Source: Putridiphycobacter roseus
GTDB lineage: Bacteria; Bacteroidota; Bacteroidia; Flavobacteriales_D; Crocinitomicaceae
DNA length: 64,000 nucleotides
NCBI RefSeq assembly: GCF_003234935.1
Contig: NZ_QKSB01000004.1
Location: 124,001-188,000, forward strand
Reading direction: 5' to 3'
Part shown: positions 1 through 7,862 of the stretch, in pieces
Layout of the letters: each line of letters opens with the position of its first letter
Numbering within the stretch: the stretch's first letter is position 1
The notes under the pieces: generated by a model
Told to the model about the DNA's origin: nothing
Database searches by the model: none
What the model saw: the letters and a program-made list of their open reading frames with translations, nothing else
Made by a program: the position numbers and the translations under genes

Positions 1-714
1 ATTAGTGAAGTAGATAGAAGAATCGTACAATCACAGTTTAAACAGGACACAAAAGTAGAAAAACCAGGGATTAGTCAAAACGCAAGGGTTAACACGGTAC
101 AAAAACCAACGAGCAACGAAAAACCTGGCGTTAGTGAAAACGCAAGAGTTAGTAATATTCAAAAACCAACGACCACTGTAAAACCAGACAATCAAAAACA
201 ATCTAGTAGACAAAATCTTACGGTTACACCAGCAACTAATCCTTGGGCTGTTCGCAATACTACTAACACCAGAAATACTGACCCGAAAGTAAATGGCACA
301 AATTCAGGAAATACTAATTCTAATGGAAGAAACACGACTCCTGTAAATACAAAGACAAATACGCCGACTAGAACAACGACACCGACAAGAACTACGACGC
401 CGACAAGAACTACGACGCCAACGAAAACAACAACACCGACTAGAACTACGACGCCAACGAGAACTACGACGCCAACGAGAACTACAACACCGACTAGAAC
501 TACGACACCGACTAGAACTACGACACCAACGAAAACTACGACACCGACTAGAACTACGACACCGACTAGAACGACGACGCCTACAAGGTCGACATCTACT
601 CGATCTACACCAACCAGGTCTACTTCCTCTAGATCTACGCCTACTCGATCAACATCAACAAGGTCTACACCAACAAAATCATCCTCTAGTAAAAGTTCAA
701 CTAACCGAAGATAA
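1..714 (+). CDS. Repeat-rich Thr/Pro/Arg-rich protein, C-terminal part (5' end outside window)
   Basis: The frame is open from base 1 to a TAA at 712-714, giving the last 237 residues of a protein whose start is off the left edge. The visible part holds two 20-residue tandem repeats (consensus EKPGxSxNARVxxxQKPTxx). A polar Asn/Thr linker follows, then about 12 units of the hexapeptide TPTRTT (Lys replaces Arg in two), and a degenerate Ser/Thr/Pro/Arg tail ending NRR. The tail is strongly basic and surely disordered. No catalytic domain is visible, so function is unknown. The gene ends 12 bases before the OMPP1/FadL-like gene and probably shares its transcript. I infer an envelope or surface role only from this neighbour. 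Confidence 0.75.
   Translation: MSEVDRRIVQSQFKQDTKVEKPGISQNARVNTVQKPTSNEKPGVSENARVSNIQKPTTTVKPDNQKQSSRQNLTVTPATNPWAVRNTTNTRNTDPKVNGTNSGNTNSNGRNTTPVNTKTNTPTRTTTPTRTTTPTRTTTPTKTTTPTRTTTPTRTTTPTRTTTPTRTTTPTRTTTPTKTTTPTRTTTPTRTTTPTRSTSTRSTPTRSTSSRSTPTRSTSTRSTPTKSSSSKSSTNRR
58..177 (+). repeat. Two tandem 60-bp coding repeats
   Basis: Two adjacent in-frame copies at 58-117 and 118-177 encode EKPGISQNARVNTVQKPTSN and EKPGVSENARVSNIQKPTTT. They differ mostly at third codon positions, so the repeat is kept at protein level and is not a recent DNA duplication. Confidence 0.8.
361..576 (+). repeat. 18-bp tandem repeat array (12 units, TPTRTT)
   Basis: Twelve contiguous 18-bp units of the form ACR-CCN-ACN-AGA-ACT-ACG run without interruption. 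Units 4 and 10 have AAA (Lys) for AGA. Several neighbouring units are nearly identical, as expected for an array that grows and shrinks by slippage. A decayed continuation (STRSTPTRS-like) extends to about 690. There are no spacers, so it is not a CRISPR array. Confidence 0.9.
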
Positions 715-726
715 ACAAACGCTACT

Positions 727-2202
727 ATGAAAGTAACATTATCCATTTTTATACTGCTATTAATGCCTTTGGCTTACGGACAAAATGAAGAAGATGCATT
801 AAGATATTCATCTGAATCTTTGGGTGGAACCGCTAGAAATATCGGGATGGGAGGTGCAATGACAGCACTAGGAGGCGACTATTCCGCTACCTTAAAGAAT
901 CCTGCAGCAATTGGCAAATTTATTAAAAGTAATTTTTCTTTTACGAGCTTTGTCGAACAAAATGTTTCAGAAACTTCCTTTCGCGGCAACATACAAAGTC
1001 AAGACATATTTAACTATAAACTAGGTAATTTATCTTATGTTAAAGCATATGAATTAAATCCCAGAAATTATAATAACTGGATGGGAGTGCAACTTGGGAT
1101 AGGCTACAATAGAAAACAATCATTTAATAAGTCATTTAGCTATAACGGCAGTGGCAGTGGTTCTATTATTGACTACTTTATAGTAGAAGCAGGTAATACT
1201 GACCCGGATTTAATCTATGGTGAAAATAGATATAGCGCTGGACTAGCCTATGATAATTATGTCATTGACCCATATATCAATGATTCTGGTATTTATTACG
1301 ACTCTGACAAAAGTGGCGATTCAAAACAATCAAGAAGGTTTACTGAATCAGGCGGAATGGGAGAAGTTAATTTTTCTATAAGTGGAAACTACAATAATAA
1401 ATTATTAGTCGGCGCCAGTTTAAACATAGTTACTTTAAACTACGATTCAAGGTTTACCCATAATGAATCCTTTGCAGACACGAGTTCAAGTATACAAACA
1501 TTAGATTATTCTGGTTACTTAAATGTGAACGGATCTGGAGTAAATTTAAGAATTGGAACCGTATTTATGCCTTATGATTTTATCAGAATTGGTTTAGCAA
1601 TTGAAACACCTACAAGATTAGTTGTACACGAAAAATTTGGTAACGACATGCGAAATGAATCTGTTTATGGTATTTACGAAACAGATAACGAAACCCAACC
1701 TACTGGTGCATTTGATTACATTGTCATTACTCCTTTTAAAGCGAATTTATCGATAGGTTTAATTGATAAAAAATTAGGAAGTATTGGCATGGAGTTAGAA
1801 GTAGTTGACTACAGTATGGCTAACATGAAATCACTACCTAACGCCGACTTAGACTTTTATTCTTTCAATACAGAAAACGCACAAATTGAAAATTTATACA
1901 ACAATACTTTTAACTTTAAGATAGGAGCCGAAGGCAGAATAACTAACCAACTATACTTAAGAGCAGGATACGCTATTTTTGGCTCTGCATATAAAGATGA
2001 AAAAAATGTTTACGCGCCACCGATTCAAAATTACACCGGTGGAATAGGTTATAATTTCGGATCAACTTATATAGATTTTGCAGCTGTATTCCAACAAGAA
2101 AACTTTAACCACGTTGCCTACTCTCCAGATATTGAAGGGTCCATTGCTGGGGTTAAAAATCTAAAAAAACAATTTGTATTAACTTTTGGTGCTAGGTTTT
2201 AA
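727..2202 (+). CDS. OMPP1/FadL/TodX-family outer-membrane transport protein
   Basis: The 491-residue protein starts with a signal peptide (residues 1-18) followed by Gln19. It then has the family's N-terminal segment with NIGMGGAMTALGGDYSA and KNPAAI around residues 38-62. The rest alternates short beta strands rich in aromatic residues and glycines and ends in LTFGARF, a typical terminal barrel strand with a C-terminal Phe. Members are beta-barrel channels for hydrophobic compounds in the outer membrane; Bacteroidota paralogues are often labelled hemin receptor without proof. The substrate cannot be read from sequence. It follows the repeat-rich gene by 12 bases, suggesting co-transcription. 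Confidence 0.85.
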   Translation: MKVTLSIFILLLMPLAYGQNEEDALRYSSESLGGTARNIGMGGAMTALGGDYSATLKNPAAIGKFIKSNFSFTSFVEQNVSETSFRGNIQSQDIFNYKLGNLSYVKAYELNPRNYNNWMGVQLGIGYNRKQSFNKSFSYNGSGSGSIIDYFIVEAGNTDPDLIYGENRYSAGLAYDNYVIDPYINDSGIYYDSDKSGDSKQSRRFTESGGMGEVNFSISGNYNNKLLVGASLNIVTLNYDSRFTHNESFADTSSSIQTLDYSGYLNVNGSGVNLRIGTVFMPYDFIRIGLAIETPTRLVVHEKFGNDMRNESVYGIYETDNETQPTGAFDYIVITPFKANLSIGLIDKKLGSIGMELEVVDYSMANMKSLPNADLDFYSFNTENAQIENLYNNTFNFKIGAEGRITNQLYLRAGYAIFGSAYKDEKNVYAPPIQNYTGGIGYNFGSTYIDFAAVFQQENFNHVAYSPDIEGSIAGVKNLKKQFVLTFGARF

Positions 2203-2225
2203 AGGCAATCTATTTAATTTAGAAT

Positions 2226-2233
2226 TATCTTTG
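2226..2233 (+). promoter_or_regulatory. Putative -7 box (TATCTTTG) for prmC
   Basis: TATCTTTG matches the Bacteroidota -7 consensus TAnnTTTG and lies 18 bases before the prmC ATG. No convincing TTG -33 element is seen at the usual spacing, so this rests on the -7 match and its position. Confidence 0.45.
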
Positions 2234-2251
2234 TAGGAAAACAATAATAGC

Positions 2252-3109
2252 ATGTTTGTTAATTCAAATGATTTACCCGCACTATTGCCCTATTATAAAA
2301 TAAAGTTAAAGGCTTTATATGATGAAAAAGAAATTGAAAATATTTTTCATTACATGGTATTCTTTGAATTTGGGATAACGAAAAGTGAAATACGTATTTC
2401 AACTCGGAGACTCTCGGAGTCGGAATTACTAAACCAAAGAGCTATTGTAAAAAGACTTTTGACTGCAGAACCCATTCAACATGTAGTGGGGAAAGTTGAG
2501 TTTTACGATTCCATCATAAAGGTAAATAACCATACCCTAATTCCGCGTCCAGAAACAGAAGAATTAGTCGATTTAATATTAAAAGAACATGGCACTCCTC
2601 CTCTTACTCTATTAGATATTGGAACTGGTTCTGGCTGTATACCCATTGCAATAAAAAAAAACAGACCCTTATGGGCGGTCTCGGGATTAGATATCTCGGA
2701 AAATGCATTAGTAATAGCCAATGAAAATGCAAGCAGCAATAAGTTAGCTATTGACTTTATTGCGGAAGACATATTAAATCCACAGCAACAACCTTCTGTA
2801 AAATACGACATCATTGTTTCTAACCCTCCTTATGTTTTAGTATCAGACAAGGAAAAAATGGCCAATAACGTATTGCAATTTGATCCTCATTTGGCGCTAT
2901 TTGTATCAGATGAAGACCCCTTATTATTTTACCGGTCTATTTTAAATTATTCTAATTTACACTTAAAAGTAAATGGGTGGATTTATTTTGAAATTCATGA
3001 ATCTTTTGGAAAAGAAATGAATGCCTTATTAGCGTCTTTTGGGTATAAAAACATTAGTGTTTTACCAGACTTACAAGGAAAAGACCGCATGGTAATAGGC
3101 CAAAGATAA
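2252..3109 (+). CDS. prmC: Peptide chain release factor N5-glutamine methyltransferase
   Basis: PrmC (HemK) methylates the glutamine of the GGQ motif in release factors RF1 and RF2 and so supports translation termination. The 285-residue protein has the N-terminal helical substrate-binding part, the IPRPETEELV signature near residue 97, the SAM-binding motif DIGTGSG at 122-128 and the catalytic NPPY motif at 191-194. Length is normal for the family. It is followed 36 bases later by an O-methyltransferase gene on the same strand. Confidence 0.95.
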   Translation: MFVNSNDLPALLPYYKIKLKALYDEKEIENIFHYMVFFEFGITKSEIRISTRRLSESELLNQRAIVKRLLTAEPIQHVVGKVEFYDSIIKVNNHTLIPRPETEELVDLILKEHGTPPLTLLDIGTGSGCIPIAIKKNRPLWAVSGLDISENALVIANENASSNKLAIDFIAEDILNPQQQPSVKYDIIVSNPPYVLVSDKEKMANNVLQFDPHLALFVSDEDPLLFYRSILNYSNLHLKVNGWIYFEIHESFGKEMNALLASFGYKNISVLPDLQGKDRMVIGQR

Positions 3110-3145
3110 AGACCTTTATTATATTTGTTAAAAACCAATTCGCTT

Positions 3146-3787
3146 ATGAACTTTATCAATGAAGCCATAGAGGAGTATGCAGAAAGTCACACTTCAGCAG
3201 AATCAGCATTACTATATGACTTAAACAGAGAAACACATTTAAACGTGTTAATTCCAAGAATGCTCTCTGGACATTTACAGGGAAGAACCTTAAGTATGCT
3301 AAGCCATATGATTCGTCCAAAAAACATTTTAGAAATAGGAACATACACTGGCTATTCTGCATTATGCATGGCCGAAGGTTTAGTTGAAAATGGGAGTATA
3401 GACACCATAGACTTAAATGAAGAATTGCAACCTATAATTCATAAATACTGGGATCAATCTCCGTTCAAGGATCAGATTAATTTACACATTGGAAATGCAC
3501 TCTCCATCATACCCACGTTAAAAAAGGAATATCAATTGGTATTTATCGACGCGGATAAGGAAAATTATATGGCTTATTATCATTTACTATTTGACTTGGT
3601 GCCAAGTGGTGGCTATATTTTGGCAGACAATGTGCTATGGAGTGGAAACGTTTTAGAAAAACCCGAAGAAATGTCGGAAAGTACCAAAGCCATCACAGCA
3701 TTCAACACCTTTATTCAAAATGATGAAAGAGTAGAAAATATTTTATTGCCAATCAGAGATGGCTTAACCATCATTAGAAAAAAATAA
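3146..3787 (+). CDS. Class I SAM-dependent O-methyltransferase (CCoAOMT-like family)
   Basis: The 213-residue protein has the O-methyltransferase family 3 layout. It has NRETHLNVLIPRMLSGHLQG near the N-terminus, motif I LEIGTYTGYSALCMAEGL, an acidic motif VFIDADKENY, and the metal/substrate region LADNVLWSGNV. Relatives methylate catechol-like or CoA-linked phenols with a divalent metal; the bacterial substrate is usually unknown. I take ATG 3146 as the start. An upstream TTG at 3125 would add seven residues that homologues of this family normally lack. Confidence 0.85.
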   Translation: MNFINEAIEEYAESHTSAESALLYDLNRETHLNVLIPRMLSGHLQGRTLSMLSHMIRPKNILEIGTYTGYSALCMAEGLVENGSIDTIDLNEELQPIIHKYWDQSPFKDQINLHIGNALSIIPTLKKEYQLVFIDADKENYMAYYHLLFDLVPSGGYILADNVLWSGNVLEKPEEMSESTKAITAFNTFIQNDERVENILLPIRDGLTIIRKK

Positions 3788-3844
3788 ATTTAGTTTTTTT
3801 AAGTTTAAAGTTACAATTTGAATGGAATTTCAAATTCTAAACCT

Positions 3845-3852
3845 TAATTTTG
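3845..3852 (+). promoter_or_regulatory. Putative -7 box (TAATTTTG) upstream of ribB
   Basis: TAATTTTG fits TAnnTTTG and lies 19 bases before the ribB start. A TTTG at 3817-3820 could be the -33 element, but its spacing of 24 is longer than usual. Confidence 0.45.
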
Positions 3853-3871
3853 TACTAAAATATACAAACAG

Positions 3872-5002
3872 ATGAGTTTTAAATTAAACAGCATAGAATC
3901 AGCCATTGAAGATATAAAAGCAGGAAAAATAATCATTGTTGTGGATGATGAAGATCGTGAGAACGAAGGAGATTTTATTGCCGCTGCAGAAATGGTAAAT
4001 CCTGAAATGATCAATTTCATGGCCACACACGGACGTGGTTTAATTTGTGCTCCCTTAACGGAAGACCGTTGTGATGCCCTTAATTTAAACATGATGGTGG
4101 AAGACAACACCGTTTTACACAATACCCAGTTTACAGTTTCTGTTGATTTAATTGGGCATGGATGTACGACTGGTATTTCAGCATATGACCGTTCTCAAAC
4201 CATCAAATTTTTAACCTTAAGCGACACCAAACCTGCAGACCTTGGTCGACCAGGACATATTTTTCCTTTAAAAGCAAAAAAAGGTGGTGTTTTAAGACGT
4301 GCAGGACATACAGAAGCATCTATTGATTTAGCGAAATTAGCAGGCTTAAAACCAGCAGGAATTTTAGTAGAAATTTTAAACGAAGATGGTAGTATGGCTA
4401 GGCTACCTCAATTGATTAAAGTAGCCGAAAAATTTAATTTAAAAATTATTTCTATCGCAGATTTAATTGCTTATAGAATGAAGCATGAATCTTTGATTCA
4501 AAAAACAATTGAAGTAGATTTTCCTACCATTTGGGGAGATTTTAAATTAGCAGCTTATAAACAAACTACTACAAACGAAGAACATATTGTACTTTACAAA
4601 GGTAGTTGGGAACCAGATGAAGCAGTATTAGTAAGAGTAGAGTCTTCTGCATTTTCTCATAACCTTTTAGATGCCATGCGTTCAGATAAACAATCCAATA
4701 TATCTGCTGCTTTGCAAATGATTAATCAACAGGATAAAGGCGTGTTATTGTTCATGCAGCAAGGAGAAAAAGTAGAAACCATTGTGGAAACAATTCAATC
4801 GTATAGCGACCAAAGTTTATTAAGAAAAATGGATTCTAAAGACTATGGTATTGGTGCACAAATTTTAAGAGGCTTAGGAATAAAAAAATTAAAATTAATT
4901 TCAAACTCAAAAAACATGAATACTACGGTAATTCATGCTTATGGTTTAGATGTAGTGGAACAAGTACCATTCGTAAGATCTAATAAAAAATTGACTTTAT
5001 AA
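3872..5002 (+). CDS. ribB: 3,4-dihydroxy-2-butanone-4-phosphate synthase fused to a degenerate GTP cyclohydrolase II-like domain
   Basis: The N-terminal domain (about 1-203) is an intact DHBP synthase, which turns ribulose 5-phosphate into the four-carbon riboflavin precursor. It has DDEDRENEGD, THGRGLIC, the GHTEA motif and conserved acidic metal ligands. The C-terminal domain (about 215-370) is recognisable as GTP cyclohydrolase II by FPTIWGDFKLAAY at its start and DYGIGAQILRGLGIKKLKL near its end. The region where the enzyme normally has three zinc-binding cysteines (CxxGDxxxSxRCDCG) reads VRVESSAFSHNLLDAMRSDK here, and EGRG is replaced. The second activity is therefore probably lost, and the domain may be structural or regulatory. 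A separate ribA should exist elsewhere. The 376-residue length is normal for RibBA. Confidence 0.9.
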   Translation: MSFKLNSIESAIEDIKAGKIIIVVDDEDRENEGDFIAAAEMVNPEMINFMATHGRGLICAPLTEDRCDALNLNMMVEDNTVLHNTQFTVSVDLIGHGCTTGISAYDRSQTIKFLTLSDTKPADLGRPGHIFPLKAKKGGVLRRAGHTEASIDLAKLAGLKPAGILVEILNEDGSMARLPQLIKVAEKFNLKIISIADLIAYRMKHESLIQKTIEVDFPTIWGDFKLAAYKQTTTNEEHIVLYKGSWEPDEAVLVRVESSAFSHNLLDAMRSDKQSNISAALQMINQQDKGVLLFMQQGEKVETIVETIQSYSDQSLLRKMDSKDYGIGAQILRGLGIKKLKLISNSKNMNTTVIHAYGLDVVEQVPFVRSNKKLTL

Positions 5003-5015
5003 GTCAATTTTTTTT
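4985..5015. terminator. Bidirectional terminator containing both stop codons of ribB and bioD
   Basis: A 13-bp inverted repeat (arms 4985-4997 and 5001-5013, loop TAT) has an A-run on the left and a T-run on the right, so it can end transcription from either side. The TAA of ribB (5000-5002) and the TAA of bioD (minus strand, 4997-4999) both lie inside the hairpin. The two genes overlap by six bases. Confidence 0.85.
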
Positions 5016-5614
5016 CCTGCTTTTTGTATAAATTCTTGGTCCAATACCTGGGCCCACGCTACTCTACCCAATATTTTTATTTGTGTATTGGCAGCAATGA
5101 TACTTTCTGTGGCTAGGTTTTCTTCACCAACAAAAACAATCCCTTTAATCGGTATGTTTTTCGATTGCAAAAAATGAATACTTAATAAGGTATGGTTAAT
5201 ACTACCCAAGTAATGCCTAGAAACAAGTATTACTTCATCCACTAACCCTGCCATCACATCTATTATATATTGGCCATTTTCGTTTATTGGTACTAAAACC
5301 CCTCCTGCTCCCTCTACAATTAATTGATTTTGGGTTTCTGGTAAAGTAAAGTCCTCGACTTGCAAAGAAAGACCATCCATTTTAGCGGCAGCATGAGGCG
5401 ACATAGGTTGAGATAATAATATACCCGTTTTGTGCACAACAGAAATATCATTGCTCAGCTGAAGTTTTACAAATTCACTATCCAAAGCGTTTAAATCTCC
5501 TGCTTGGACCAATTTATAATAGTCCGCTTTTAACTTTTCTGCTATAATTGCGGCAACTACTGTCTTACCAACATCAGTCCCAATTCCGGTTATACCAATC
5601 ACTTTCTGCTTCAT
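4997..5614 (-). CDS. bioD: ATP-dependent dethiobiotin synthetase
   Basis: BioD closes the ureido ring of dethiobiotin from 7,8-diaminononanoate, CO2 and ATP, the second-last step of biotin synthesis. The 205-residue protein begins with the P-loop GITGIGTDVGKTVVAA. It continues with LIVEGAGGVLVPINE, the EGAGG motif that lines the substrate site, and a C-terminal GRVAW-like end. No other bio gene is nearby. It is convergent with ribB and shares its terminator. Confidence 0.92.
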   Translation of the reverse strand: MKQKVIGITGIGTDVGKTVVAAIIAEKLKADYYKLVQAGDLNALDSEFVKLQLSNDISVVHKTGILLSQPMSPHAAAKMDGLSLQVEDFTLPETQNQLIVEGAGGVLVPINENGQYIIDVMAGLVDEVILVSRHYLGSINHTLLSIHFLQSKNIPIKGIVFVGEENLATESIIAANTQIKILGRVAWAQVLDQEFIQKAGKKIDL

Positions 5615-5638
5615 CTTTCACAAAATTATAAAAGTAGA

Positions 5639-5668
5639 TTGTATTTTCACCTTTTAACATTACTTTTG
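5639..5668 (+). promoter_or_regulatory. Putative Bacteroidota promoter (TTG-19-TACTTTTG)
   Basis: TTG at 5639-5641 and TACTTTTG at 5661-5668 are separated by 19 bases, the usual spacing for the -33/-7 pair. The -7 box ends 23 bases before the start of the hypothetical gene at 5692. Confidence 0.55.
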
Positions 5669-5691
5669 TCCACATTAAAATTAATTGAAAC

Positions 5692-6171
5692 ATGAGTATA
5701 GTAAGCGTTGATAGTATTGAAGCGGCCATAAAAAAAATTGATGGTCTAAGTGATGATGCATTAGATAAGTTAATTGAGACATTTGCTGCAAAACAAGATG
5801 ATTTATTGGGCCATGTAATGCAAGCTGGTGTGGAGTATGAAAACGAAGACTTAAATGCGTTTTCAATCTATTATTTCACCATCATTGTAGAGGCCTTTTT
5901 AATCGAAAAATTGTCTTTAAAAACAATTGATCAAGATGATATTGAAGCATTTCAAGAACCTTTTTTATTGGCATTAGATGAAATTAATAAAGAAGAAGAT
6001 TACACGGCATTACATGAATTAATTAACCAGCCTAATTTAATTAGCTTTATGGTAAATGAGATTGATTCTGAAGATGAAGATGGGGAAAGCTTAGAAGAGG
6101 AAACCAAAACACAATTATTTATTGTAATGTCTTCTATGATTGGTCTTTTAAACTCGGCTATTCAAAAATAA
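5692..6171 (+). CDS. Acidic hypothetical protein (159 aa)
   Basis: I do not recognise a family. The protein has no signal peptide or membrane segment, is mostly helical by appearance, and is very acidic, with a run EIDSEDEDGESLEEET near residue 123. Its stop and the start of the following thioesterase gene share one base (TAATG), so the two are translationally coupled. Its own putative promoter lies just upstream. It is probably a small cytosolic protein. Confidence 0.75.
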   Translation: MSIVSVDSIEAAIKKIDGLSDDALDKLIETFAAKQDDLLGHVMQAGVEYENEDLNAFSIYYFTIIVEAFLIEKLSLKTIDQDDIEAFQEPFLLALDEINKEEDYTALHELINQPNLISFMVNEIDSEDEDGESLEEETKTQLFIVMSSMIGLLNSAIQK

Positions 6172-6581
6172 TGTTGACCCCAACTCAAATAGTAGATAAA
6201 ATGTTGTTGCAAGATAACATGAGTCAATGGTTGGGTATTCAAATAAATAAAATAGAAAAAGGAGAAGTTAATTTACAACTTAGCGTAACTGCCACCATGC
6301 TCAACGGTTTTTCAATTGCACATGGTGGAATAACTTATTCAATGGCTGATTCTTGTATGGCATTTACTGCAAATTCACATGGGAATCATGCCGTTTCTGT
6401 TGAGAGCTCCATCTCTCACCATGCAGCGGTAAAAGAAAATGATTTATTAAGCACCCAGATTGAAGAGCTCAACAAAAGCAGTCGATTTGCTGTGTATTTA
6501 GTCCGAATTTACAACCAAAACAAAAAGTTAGTCGCTTCATTTAAAGGCACTATGTTTTTTAAAGAAACTGTTTGGTCTTAA
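6171..6581 (+). CDS. PaaI-family hotdog thioesterase
   Basis: The 136-residue protein fits a single hotdog fold. The segment LNGFSIAHGGITYSMADSCM is the PaaI signature in which HGG precedes the central helix and the Asp acts in catalysis. VSVESSISHHAAVKENDLL forms the next strands. PaaI enzymes hydrolyse phenylacetyl-CoA-type thioesters. No phenylacetate degradation genes are visible here, so it may be a housekeeping acyl-CoA thioesterase. The start overlaps the previous stop by one base. It is convergent with the DUF4294 gene, only two bases away. Confidence 0.88.
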   Translation: MLTPTQIVDKMLLQDNMSQWLGIQINKIEKGEVNLQLSVTATMLNGFSIAHGGITYSMADSCMAFTANSHGNHAVSVESSISHHAAVKENDLLSTQIEELNKSSRFAVYLVRIYNQNKKLVASFKGTMFFKETVWS

Positions 6582-6583
6582 TT

Positions 6584-7264
6584 TCAATGATTTAATTTAT
6601 CTGCCTTCCTTTTGGTTTTCTTTATTGCTTTGGTACGCTTCTTATTTTCCTTGGCCCTTTCCTTATTTTTTTTTCTCAATTTTTTAATTCTTGCCTCTTC
6701 GGCTTTAAAATCTGTTTTCGAAACTAATTTAGGGGCATCCATTTTTAATTTACCGGACTCTATTTCTCTAATAATATACTCTATTACATAATTGTCCTTT
6801 TTAACATAGGCTGACTTTATGTCCTGCTCAAACATTTTCCCCATTAAATTAAAAACCATAGCATCTTTTGCTCCTCTATATTTTTTTACTATTTCATAAA
6901 CTGTCCTACCTGTTTCTCTGCTGACTAGAGACATGAGAATTTTCCCTTCAGAAATATACAAATCCAACATGGCATATTTAAATTCACTCCTTAAATCCTT
7001 ATAAGAGTCTTTACAATGTTTATTCCTCTTTCTTCTTCTTTTTATGCTTTCTAAATCATTTTCAACCTGATCTAATACATCTGCAGCATATAAAGCATAA
7101 GGATAAACTTTTAGAACTTTTGGTTTTAAGTAATTATATTTTTTTACAAAATCTTTATCTAATACATCTATAGCATGGTGGTAATAAACAAAAGTACTAT
7201 CCTTTACTTGTGCGAAGCTAAAACTTGTTAGTGTAACTAAAATAGAAAATAGGAACAGTTTCAT
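6584..7264 (-). CDS. DUF4294-family exported protein
   Basis: A signal peptide (residues 1-18, ending SFA) is followed by Gln. The conserved part has KPKVLKVYPYALYAADVLDQ, a basic KRRRKRNKHCKD segment and LYISEGKILMSLVSRETGRT, as in the DUF4294 family found in Bacteroidota. The C-terminal 40 residues are almost all Lys/Arg/Glu and probably form a charged helix. The molecular role is unknown. It is predicted to act in the periplasm. Confidence 0.82.
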   Translation of the reverse strand: MKLFLFSILVTLTSFSFAQVKDSTFVYYHHAIDVLDKDFVKKYNYLKPKVLKVYPYALYAADVLDQVENDLESIKRRRKRNKHCKDSYKDLRSEFKYAMLDLYISEGKILMSLVSRETGRTVYEIVKKYRGAKDAMVFNLMGKMFEQDIKSAYVKKDNYVIEYIIREIESGKLKMDAPKLVSKTDFKAEEARIKKLRKKNKERAKENKKRTKAIKKTKRKADKLNH

Positions 7265-7356
7265 GGGAGTAATTTTATGGTTAACTTTTCAATAATTGCA
7301 AAATCCATACCTAAATAAAAATTTGATTTTGTATTATTGTAAATATACGGCACTTT

Positions 7357-7791
7357 ATGAAGTTTTATTTTTATTTAATACCAATAGTTTTACTTAGTGG
7401 TTGCAAGCAAAGCAATTCAAATGAAAGTATGGTTCCTGAAAAAAAACTTAATCCTACCCAAGTCATAACCATAGATTCCGCGACAATAAAAGCAAAGCTA
7501 AGCACTGACCAATACGAAGAGCTTACCGCAATAGTAGATACCGTTCAGTTAGAAAAAAAATATGGTAAGCAATGGGACTTCTGTGACTGCATTTATAAAA
7601 CAGATTCGATAAACAAAGCCATAGAAAACTCAGAGACATTGACAGATATGGAGATAACCAATCTATTTAATCGATTTGAAGTCATAGATTTACATTGTAA
7701 GATTTTAATTTCAGGTGCAAATACTACGCCTGAAGAACGAAAAAATCACCAAAGAAAAGTTAAGCAGTGTAAAAAGTCATTGGGAATTTAA
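7357..7791 (+). CDS. Small predicted lipoprotein (144 aa)
   Basis: The N-terminus MKFYFYLIPIVLLSGCKQ is a lipoprotein signal with lipobox LSGC, so Cys16 is likely lipidated. The mature part is polar with a CDC motif near residue 77 and further cysteines in the C-terminal half that could form disulfides. I recognise no family. A strong hairpin terminator follows the stop. Confidence 0.72.
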   Translation: MKFYFYLIPIVLLSGCKQSNSNESMVPEKKLNPTQVITIDSATIKAKLSTDQYEELTAIVDTVQLEKKYGKQWDFCDCIYKTDSINKAIENSETLTDMEITNLFNRFEVIDLHCKILISGANTTPEERKNHQRKVKQCKKSLGI

Positions 7792-7815
7792 CAAACACAA
7801 ATTACTTAAAAAGTT

Positions 7816-7844
7816 AAAAAGCCCGACCAATGGTCGGGCTTTTT
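7816..7844. terminator. Bidirectional intrinsic terminator
   Basis: The arms AAAAAGCCCGACC (7816-7828) and GGTCGGGCTTTTT (7832-7844) pair over 13 bp around a three-base loop. It sits between the convergent lipoprotein genes at 7357 and 7863 and can serve both. Confidence 0.9.
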
Positions 7845-7862
7845 AAATATAGTACTGTATTA

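Noticed and set aside
361..690. Short repeats as a CRISPR array
   Set aside because: The units are directly adjacent with no spacers and stay in one reading frame, so this is a coding tandem repeat.
192..746. Minus-strand open frame of 184 codons rich in VGVVVLVG repeats
   Set aside because: It is the mirror of the 18-bp repeats that encode TPTRTT on the plus strand. Repetition keeps the other strand open. The plus frame ends just before the porin gene in a normal operon layout, and the minus frame has no promoter or plausible protein composition.
3125..3145. TTG start for the O-methyltransferase seven codons upstream
   Set aside because: ATG 3146 gives the usual family N-terminus (MNFINEAIEEYAESH), and the extra residues look random.
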